DNA of 64,000 bases from Moraxella haemolytica (GTDB lineage: Bacteria; Pseudomonadota; Gammaproteobacteria; Pseudomonadales; Moraxellaceae), in contig NZ_CP089974.1 of the NCBI RefSeq assembly GCF_030177935.1, forward strand, positions 186,001 through 250,000, in the 5' to 3' direction. Both the position numbers and the translations under genes were made by a program. Numbering within the stretch: the stretch's first letter is position 1; every line of letters starts with the position of its first letter. The notes beneath the pieces are model-generated. The model searched no databases, was not told the DNA's origin, and worked only from the letters and a program-made list of their open reading frames with translations. Positions 58,308 through 64,000 of the stretch are shown piece after piece.

Positions 58308-59168
58308 TTAGTCGTTAGGTATGGTCAAAAATACTAATTCTGGACGATTAAAGATTCTGGGGATAAAGCGTGTGGATTTTGTGGCAAGTCCACGACTGAC
58401 GATGAACTGGCTGTGTTGGCTGTAAGATTGGCTGTTGTCAAAGTGATATTCACCGCCTGCGTATTTTGGAAACAAGCCTTGATTTGGGGCGAATAAGCCA
58501 TTTAGCACATAAGGAATGCGCCATTGACCACCGTGTGCATGACCGCTAACGATAAAATCAAAGGGGTACTGTAGATAGCTATCAATATATTCAGGGCGAT
58601 GAGCGAGTAGGATATTGATGTTGCTTGGATTGGCAGACTGTCCAACCGTGCGTAAGTCTTGATGAAATTTTTCTATCAGAACAGGGTCTGATACGCCATG
58701 AATGCGTAAATTACTGGCTTTGCCATCAATCGGCACAACCGCACTTTCACCGTGTAGAATCTTAATGCCGTAGCGTTGGATTTTTTGTTCTATCTTGGCA
58801 TACTCGCTAGCTGGCAGATATAGCTCGTGATTGCCATTGACATAGTACACATTCGGTGTGATGGCGGTGAGCTGACTAAGCAGAGTATCGGTGTGCGTTT
58901 GTGGCATTTGATCATCATAAATATCGCCACCCAATAAAATCATCTCAGGGCGTCTGTCTTTTAGTGGTTTAATCAACTCAATCTGCCCATCGCCATAAAA
59001 ATTACCATGTAAGTCGGTGATGATGGCGACGGTGATGCTCTGATCATCTGGCGTGCCTTGATGAGCGTGGTATTCTTTGATGATGAGTCTATCATCGATG
59101 GCGATGAGTGTGATGACGGCTAAGATAACAAAGCTCATCAGTAATCTTGGGGTTAGTCTGTATTTCAT
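58308..59168 (-). CDS. Membrane-anchored metallophosphoesterase (YaeI-like)
   Basis: A 286-residue calcineurin-like phosphoesterase. An N-terminal hydrophobic anchor (LLMSFVILAVITLIAI) puts the catalytic domain outside the membrane. Metal-site motifs in order: ITDLHGNF, LGGDIYDD, YVNGNHELY, LLAHRPE and VSGHAHGGQWRIP. This set matches the UDP-2,3-diacylglucosamine pyrophosphatase/YaeI type. Its substrate is unknown; phospholipid head groups or lipid phosphates would fit. The start MKYRLTPRLL follows a weak site. Confidence 0.85.
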   Translation of the reverse strand: MKYRLTPRLLMSFVILAVITLIAIDDRLIIKEYHAHQGTPDDQSITVAIITDLHGNFYGDGQIELIKPLKDRRPEMILLGGDIYDDQMPQTHTDTLLSQLTAITPNVYYVNGNHELYLPASEYAKIEQKIQRYGIKILHGESAVVPIDGKASNLRIHGVSDPVLIEKFHQDLRTVGQSANPSNINILLAHRPEYIDSYLQYPFDFIVSGHAHGGQWRIPYVLNGLFAPNQGLFPKYAGGEYHFDNSQSYSQHSQFIVSRGLATKSTRFIPRIFNRPELVFLTIPND

Positions 59169-59174
59169 GATGTT

Positions 59175-59966
59175 TTATGATGAGATGGGTGGCTTGGCAA
59201 ACTGACGCTGACGCAGTATCTCATACAGGCATACACTGCCTGCTACGCCGACATTTAGGCTTTCTTGTCCGTATTGGGGTAGGGTGAGAGGGGTGGCACT
59301 CTCTAGTAGTAGCCTGTCCACGCCAGAACCTTCATGCCCCATGATTAGTGCCAACGGCTGGGTCAAGTCTTTATGGTAGATCAGTCCATCTGCGTGCGAG
59401 GTCGTGGCGTATAATGGCACTTTGACGAACTCAAAAATCTCATCAATACTCACATTGTCATAGATATCTAAGCTAAAATTCGCCCCCATACCGGCCCTAA
59501 GCGTCTTAGGATTATAGGTGTGGGCTGTGCCTGTGGTGCAGATTACAGTATCAAAACCTGTGGCACTGGCTGTTCTAAGTAGTGTGCCTAGATTGCCTGT
59601 GTCTTGAATGCCATTGATGATCAAACAGTCTTTGATTATCTTTTGGTGTAGTGTCAAATTTGGTATCGTGATGACCGCCATGATTGGCAAGCACTCGCCT
59701 AGCGTGCGGATGTTTTTATATAGAGTGTCGCTGATGATGACAGGCTGTTTATTGAGTCTGCTTATCAAATCTTGGATTTCGGCATTTGCCAAACCGCTTT
59801 CGCTGATGATTGTGGTGATGGGTGTTTTATTTGCTTTTAGGTAAGCGTCTAATAAATGCACTCCTTCAATGACCGTTTGAGCTAATTTTTTGCGTTTTTT
59901 TGGGTCGGTGAGTAGGGCGTGGGCGGTTTTGATTAGGGGGTTGTCTTTACTTGTGATTAAGTTCAT
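59175..59966 (-). CDS. SPOUT-family RNA 2'-O-methyltransferase (TrmH/SpoU-like)
   Basis: A 263-residue methyltransferase for rRNA or tRNA. An N-terminal substrate-binding domain (EGVHLLDAYLKA) precedes the knotted SAM domain. Motif 1 is NGIQDTGNLGTLLRTASATG, motif 2 LALIMGHEGSGV and motif 3 LNVGVAGSVCLYE. ATG 59966 is preferred, as MNLITSKDNPLIK is a normal family start and the upstream residues are not. Target nucleotide unknown. It lies 6 bases before the phosphoesterase start, so the two are likely co-transcribed. Confidence 0.88.
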   Translation of the reverse strand: MNLITSKDNPLIKTAHALLTDPKKRKKLAQTVIEGVHLLDAYLKANKTPITTIISESGLANAEIQDLISRLNKQPVIISDTLYKNIRTLGECLPIMAVITIPNLTLHQKIIKDCLIINGIQDTGNLGTLLRTASATGFDTVICTTGTAHTYNPKTLRAGMGANFSLDIYDNVSIDEIFEFVKVPLYATTSHADGLIYHKDLTQPLALIMGHEGSGVDRLLLESATPLTLPQYGQESLNVGVAGSVCLYEILRQRQFAKPPISS

Positions 59967-60037
59967 TGTGATGACCGTTTTTGAAAAAATAAAAACCGAC
60001 AAATTGATGGTTTTTATTTGTATGAAGTTGATTGCAA

Positions 60038-61036
60038 TTATGCAGGCTCACCATTTGCCAAAATTCCTGCCTGATCGTGTAGTGCCTTGACATACGACAC
60101 TTCTTCTTTTGCACCCAGTACCACAGGGATACGCTGATGGATACTGGTAGGCGTGATGTCCATGATACGCTGTACACCATCTCTACTGGCACCGCCTGCT
60201 TGTTCTATGATGAAGCTCATGGGGTTGGCTTCGTACATGAGACGAAGTTTGCCAGCTTTGCCGGCAATCTTGGTATCAAATGGATACATAAATACCCCGC
60301 CACGCATCAAGATGCGATGCACATCGGCAATCATCGCTGCCACCCAACGCATATTATAATCTTTGTTGCGTACACCTGCATCGCCTTGAGTTAGCTCTTC
60401 AATGTACTGTGCAATGGGCGGTAGCCAATATCGGCGATTAGAAGCGTTGATGGCGTATTCGGCGGTATGTACGCTGATTTGGACATCATCGTTAATGAGT
60501 ATGTAGCTTTGGGTGGCAGGGTCTAGGCTAAACATCGCCACACCTGACCCAAAAGTTACTGCTAGCATGGTGGAAGTGCCATAGATAAAGTAGCCAGAGG
60601 CGACTTGGTGTTTGCCTGCTTGTAAAAAGTCTGTCTCTACTGCTTGTTGTCCTTGATTATGATAAGGCAAGATAGAAAAAATCGTACCAACAGTCATGTT
60701 GATATCAATATTGCTTGAGCCATCTAGCGGATCAAAAGCGACTAGTAGTGTGCCACCAGCATTGGCAGGGCTAATCTCGTCAAGCTCTTCACTTGCCACA
60801 CCTGCACAGTTGGGGTTGGCAAGTAAGGCATCGAGCAGTAGATCGTTAGAGATGACATCAAGTTTTTTTTGGGTTTCGCCCTGCACATTCATGGCATCTG
60901 CTTCGCCATGAATACCCGCCAATGCCCCTTTATCAAGCAGGTGGCTGATGGCGATACTGGCTTTAGCAAGCGTAGTCATGGTGCTAGCAATCGCTGAAGT
61001 GGTGTGGGTTTCTAGGTATTGGGCAAGGGTGGCCAT
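60038..61036 (-). CDS. fbp: Fructose-1,6-bisphosphatase, class 1
   Basis: Gluconeogenic hydrolysis of fructose-1,6-bisphosphate. It has 332 residues. Metal and substrate motifs: [27 protein letters not shown] (the class 1 signature) and a C-terminal [11 protein letters not shown] with [23 protein letters not shown] 61036 follows AAGGACAC and is preferred over the in-frame upstream start. Gluconeogenesis is needed when growing on acids such as benzoate, but it is a core gene. Confidence 0.96.
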   Translation of the reverse strand: MATLAQYLETHTTSAIASTMTTLAKASIAISHLLDKGALAGIHGEADAMNVQGETQKKLDVISNDLLLDALLANPNCAGVASEELDEISPANAGGTLLVAFDPLDGSSNIDINMTVGTIFSILPYHNQGQQAVETDFLQAGKHQVASGYFIYGTSTMLAVTFGSGVAMFSLDPATQSYILINDDVQISVHTAEYAINASNRRYWLPPIAQYIEELTQGDAGVRNKDYNMRWVAAMIADVHRILMRGGVFMYPFDTKIAGKAGKLRLMYEANPMSFIIEQAGGASRDGVQRIMDITPTSIHQRIPVVLGAKEEVSYVKALHDQAGILANGEPA

Positions 61037-61509
61037 GTAGTGTCCTTTATATAGATACATCAGTATAAATGCTCACAAGCATTCGCTTATGAAAGACTGG
61101 ATATTTGTTATGTTTAGGGTTGGTCTTAGTTGGACAATCAGGTTGTTTGAATGTGATTATTTTAACATGATTTGGCAGGCTTTGGCTAATGTTTCAAGGT
61201 TTTTATCCAGTCAGTCAAGCCAAACACGGATACCAATTAGGCAAGGATAAAAACTAAGCTAAAAAACTAAGCCTTGTTAGTCAAGCAATCTAGTTCTTAG
61301 TCTTAGTTTTGCGACCTAATCTTTAATGTGCCATCTAAGATTGTAAGGTGTGGTTCATGGGTGTGGTTTATTGATGTGCAATCATTTTAAGTTTTTGCTA
61401 AATGTATAATAACATCTTGTTGGTTGTAAAGATAAAAGACAAATGGACTGTGTTCTAGATGTTAGTCTAGCCAAAGACCTATAAGTGGTAATCTGTGAGA
61501 AGTGCCACA
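61037..61509. other. Intergenic region between fbp and the AraC gene
   Basis: 473 bases with no gene recognised. It contains an inverted repeat made of AAAACTAAG (near 61249) and CTTAGTTTT (near 61301), with extra ACTAAG copies between. It could be a transcript end for the araC-like gene or a regulatory structure. No clear T-tract terminator. Confidence 0.4.
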
Positions 61510-62391
61510 CTATGTGAGCCGATAAGTACTTGGAGAGACGCCATAGTGTGCCTTAAATGCACGATTAAAATGTGTCTGTGAGCCAAAACCTGTCTCAATG
61601 GCAATTTGCAAGACCGACTGCTGATTGGTACGCAAAAGCTTTGCGGCATATTCAAGACGCATGGTTTTGACAAAGGTATGTGGTGCTACTCCCAATGTTT
61701 TTTGAAATAGCCTAACGAGTGTTGAGCGAGATAAATGCAATTGTTCGCACATTGCAGATATACTAAAATCATCGTCAGGTTTGCTAGCAATCTTTGCAAT
61801 CAATTCTGATAATCTAGGATGCTGATATGCCCTTAATACACCGCCTAGTTTTTCGGCAGGCAAGGCACGCAAAACATATACGAGTATTGACTGAGCTAAA
61901 TTATCAACCAAAAACGCATTACCCATTTGCTTGGGATTTTGAGATTCGTCAATCATCAATGCTACTAACGGATGTAGCGTTTGTTCATTTAAAGTTACAA
62001 TAAAAAAATCTGGCAGGCTTGCCAATAAGGTACTGTGCTTATCTGCATAAAAGTTTAAGCAAAGCATTGTACAATCGGTCTGATTGCTAATTTGATTGAC
62101 CAAAAACGCCCCTGACATACTTTGAATGGCACAAGTGGTATCAACCAAACGATGCGTACCAGTATTGACATTTTGTATGCAGTGGTTTATTCCACAAAAT
62201 AAGGCGATATCACCAGCTTTTAAGATATAAGTTTTGTTTTTTACCACAAGCTGTACTGTGCCTTTGGTTACGATGTGTAGCATGGTTTGCCCTGCTGTGG
62301 GCTGTTGTTCTATTTGCCACTCACCCCCCAAACGACAATCTATATGTACGCCTGCATGAAGTTGTGCCAGCGTTAATAAGCTATCTAACAT
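61510..62391 (-). CDS. AraC-family regulator
   Basis: A 293-residue activator/repressor. The N-terminal half is an AraC/cupin-like sensor (QTMLHIVTKGTVQLVVKNKT; GDIALFCGINH). The C-terminal 100 residues carry two helix-turn-helices (SISAMCEQLHLSRSTLVRLF and VLQIAIETGFGSQTHFNRAF), ending in the family YGVSPSTYR. ATG 62391 follows GGAAGG and is preferred over an in-frame start 31 codons upstream. It is divergent from the AhpD-like/cysteine-hydrolase pair across 149 bases, so it probably controls them. The cupin resembles the cupin_6 sensor of CMD-linked AraC proteins. Confidence 0.88.
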   Translation of the reverse strand: MLDSLLTLAQLHAGVHIDCRLGGEWQIEQQPTAGQTMLHIVTKGTVQLVVKNKTYILKAGDIALFCGINHCIQNVNTGTHRLVDTTCAIQSMSGAFLVNQISNQTDCTMLCLNFYADKHSTLLASLPDFFIVTLNEQTLHPLVALMIDESQNPKQMGNAFLVDNLAQSILVYVLRALPAEKLGGVLRAYQHPRLSELIAKIASKPDDDFSISAMCEQLHLSRSTLVRLFQKTLGVAPHTFVKTMRLEYAAKLLRTNQQSVLQIAIETGFGSQTHFNRAFKAHYGVSPSTYRLT

Positions 62392-62540
62392 AAACCTTCC
62401 TAATGAATTAATTGTACTATTTTTTGAAACAAAAAGATAAGTACAACAAATAAATATCTTTATAATAGCACCATCGCAACGCAATTATACTTTAATATTG
62501 CGACCAATCAAAAACTAATTTTTAATAAAGGAGACTGCCC

Positions 62541-62879
62541 ATGTCTTTTGCTGACTGGAAACACATCACCAACCACACCAAACAATCTTTTGGCAAACTG
62601 GGTAAAACCAACCCAAAAATGCTAGAAGCCTATCAGGTTTTAGATAGTGCAGCTGCCGCTGAAGCTCTGGACGAAAAAACTCGTGAGCTCATCGCAATCG
62701 CTGTTGCCATAACCACTCGTTGTGAAAGCTGTATTGGTGTACACGCTCAAAAAGCTCTAGCTGCAGGAGCAACTGATTCGGAAATTGCAGGGGCATTGGC
62801 AACAGCCATCTCATTGAATGCAGGTGCTGCTTATGCTTATTCACTGCGAGCCTTAGAAGCGATAGAATCCCACAAATAA
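62541..62879 (+). CDS. AhpD-like carboxymuconolactone decarboxylase-family protein
   Basis: A 112-residue single-domain CMD protein. The redox motif TTRCESCIGVHAQKALAAGA has the CxxC and the downstream His proton relay of AhpD-type peroxidase partners, so it is a redox enzyme rather than a true decarboxylase. AAGGAG precedes the ATG. It is the first gene of a pair with a Tat-exported cysteine hydrolase, under a divergent AraC regulator. Despite the family name, it is not part of the catechol pathway 25 kb away, which runs through CatC. Confidence 0.9.
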   Translation: MSFADWKHITNHTKQSFGKLGKTNPKMLEAYQVLDSAAAAEALDEKTRELIAIAVAITTRCESCIGVHAQKALAAGATDSEIAGALATAISLNAGAAYAYSLRALEAIESHK

Positions 62880-62948
62880 GATGTCTTGTCATTGATTGTT
62901 TTCTATCAACATTGTTTAATTTAAAAAGTAGTTATTTTAGAGGTAGTC

Positions 62949-63812
62949 ATGCAAAATACAGACATCAACCAATCGCAATTACCAGATGATGGAGCAAAAA
63001 TTGATCAAAACCGCCGTGATGCGTTGGGTTTTGGTACAGTCGCAATGGCAGCTGGTGTGATGGGTGCATTGGGTATTGGTGGTCATGCTCACGCCAAAAC
63101 AGCTGCGACAATAGTGGCCGACCCTTATGCTGAACCAAAGCAGTATGGGCTAGAGCGATCTGGTATGACCATCAATCCTAAGCGAGTAGCTTTGGTGGTT
63201 GTGGACCCACAAAATGATTTTTTGAGCCCAAATGGTGTCATGTGGGAAGTCTTAAAAGACAGTATCCAACAAAACAACACCGTAGAAAATATTGAAGCTC
63301 TGTTTCAGGCTGCAAAAAAGGTTGATATGCCTGTCTTTGTTTCGCCACACTACTATTACCCCACCGACCATCAGTGGCAGTTTATGGCACCGGGCGAAAA
63401 TTTTATGCACACAACCAATATGTTTGCTCGCAAAGGTGCTTATACCATGGAAGGTTTTGAAGGTTCTGGTGCTGATTTTGTTGAGCGCTATAAAAAATAT
63501 ATCTATGACGGCAAAACTGTCATCGCATCGCCACACAAAATTTTTGGTCCAGAGACTAATGATGTGGTGTTGCAATTACGCAAGCATAAAATTGACCAAG
63601 TCATTTTGGCGGGCATGGCAGCAAATTTATGCATTGAATCGCATTTGCGTGAACTTGTAGAGCAGGGTTTTGAGGTCGCTGTTGTTAAAGATGCTACCGC
63701 AGGACCACGCATTCCTGAAGGTGATGGTTATTTGGCGGCATTAATTAATTATCGTATTATTGCCAACGACCTTTGGACAACCAAAGAAGCTGTTGCCAAA
63801 ATGGGTGCATGA
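62949..63812 (+). CDS. Tat-exported isochorismatase-like cysteine hydrolase
   Basis: A 287-residue isochorismatase-fold hydrolase with the Asp-Lys-Cys triad visible: VVVDPQNDF, ASPHKIFGPETND and GMAANLCIESHLREL. The N-terminus has a twin-arginine signal (NRRDALGFGTVAMAAG, ending near HAHAK), so a periplasmic enzyme is predicted. This is unusual, since most family members are cytoplasmic. It is 69 bases after the AhpD-like gene. Substrate unknown; amides or small ring compounds are typical for the family. Confidence 0.85.
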   Translation: MQNTDINQSQLPDDGAKIDQNRRDALGFGTVAMAAGVMGALGIGGHAHAKTAATIVADPYAEPKQYGLERSGMTINPKRVALVVVDPQNDFLSPNGVMWEVLKDSIQQNNTVENIEALFQAAKKVDMPVFVSPHYYYPTDHQWQFMAPGENFMHTTNMFARKGAYTMEGFEGSGADFVERYKKYIYDGKTVIASPHKIFGPETNDVVLQLRKHKIDQVILAGMAANLCIESHLRELVEQGFEVAVVKDATAGPRIPEGDGYLAALINYRIIANDLWTTKEAVAKMGA

Positions 63813-63824
63813 TATTCTTTTATC

Positions 63825-63855
63825 AAAAACGCACAAATCTTTTTGTGCGTTTTTG
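63825..63855 (+). terminator. Terminator after the cysteine hydrolase
   Basis: AAAAACGCACAAA and TTTGTGCGTTTTT pair around a 4-base loop, 13 bases after the stop, with T residues following. Confidence 0.9.
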
Positions 63856-63887
63856 TTTTTGGGTTATTGGCTAATAAAGAGAAGTGT

Positions 63888-64000
63888 ATGCACACCAATC
63901 ATGGGTTTTTTGATAAGTTATTGCTACCACCTATCGCTTTTTTTGGCATACCAATGGGTCTAGGGGCGTTAAGTATTGCGTGGTATCGTGCCGAAAATGT
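63888..64000 (+). CDS. TehA/SLAC1-family transporter (5' part; runs off the right edge)
   Basis: From ATG 63888 the frame stays open to the edge (37 codons). It encodes MHTNHGFFDKLLLPP, then IAFFGIPMGLGALSIAWYRA. The PxxxFGIPxGLGGL-like start of TM1 is typical of the TehA/SLAC1 voltage-gated-anion-channel-like carriers (tellurite resistance, C4-dicarboxylate or nitrate efflux). AAAGAGAAG lies just upstream. With 37 residues only, family is likely but not certain. Confidence 0.65.
   Translation, partial: MHTNHGFFDKLLLPPIAFFGIPMGLGALSIAWYRAEN

Noticed and set aside
62541-62879. Gamma-carboxymuconolactone decarboxylase of the protocatechuate pathway (pcaC)
   Set aside because: It has the AhpD-type CxxC/His redox motif, no pca neighbours, and lies 25 kb from the catechol genes with an unrelated AraC regulator.

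Overview
The window looks like a Moraxellaceae chromosome, most likely Moraxella or a close relative. The inference rests on gene content: an Acinetobacter-type BenM/CatM regulator with its ATAC-N7-GTAT operators, BenABCDE/CatABCDFIJ close to the Acinetobacter proteins as I remember them, and a UmuD with the N-terminal extension known from Acinetobacter. No database search was possible.

Layout. (1) 1-5.3 kb is core chromosome: glyQ (cut by the left edge), a frameshifted exported protein, small membrane proteins, a NadR-like/PnuC nicotinamide-riboside salvage pair, pgsA and two identical tandem tRNA-Gly(GCC) genes. (2) 5.22-38.43 kb is an integrated genomic island. A 48-bp perfect direct repeat of the tRNA-Gly 3' end (5220-5267 and 38382-38429) flanks it, and a tyrosine recombinase gene lies just inside the tRNA end. 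(3) 38.5-64 kb is core chromosome again: a POT peptide transporter, psd, dtd, a D-amino-acid dehydrogenase, ygfZ, hemL, secA, kbp, ilvIHC, a cold-shock gene, etfBA, a phosphoesterase, an SPOUT methyltransferase, fbp, an AraC-controlled AhpD-like/Tat cysteine-hydrolase pair, and the start of a TehA-like gene.

The island has two halves in different condition. The left half (5.4-16.8 kb) holds an Xre/excisionase/integrase module, remnants of a type III-like restriction-modification locus with an SNF2 helicase, an AT-rich Gabija anti-phage pair (gajA, gajB), and a umuDC operon with an SOS-like palindrome. Nearly all of it carries a lesion: single-base frameshifts in the integrase, gajA and umuC (two), in-frame stops in the helicase and umuD, and an apparent deletion fusion in the R-M genes. 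The right half (17.1-36.3 kb) is intact and catabolic. A divergent LysR regulator and a BenK transporter precede 16 co-directional genes: catB-catC-catA-(MBL lipoprotein)-benA-benB-benC-hipO-(MFS)-benD-benE-(SLC13)-catI-catJ-catF-catD. Together these encode hippurate to benzoate to catechol to cis,cis-muconate to beta-ketoadipate to succinyl-CoA plus acetyl-CoA, with importers for the acids. Two consensus BenM/CatM sites lie upstream of catB. A decayed IS3-family element and a frameshifted gene pair fill the right end up to attR.

The most notable points are the single mobile hippurate/benzoate super-operon and three passengers in it of uncertain role (a lipoprotein beta-lactamase-fold hydrolase, a DHA2-type MFS and an SLC13 carrier). 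Also notable is the contrast between the intact catabolic half and the decaying defence/mobility half.
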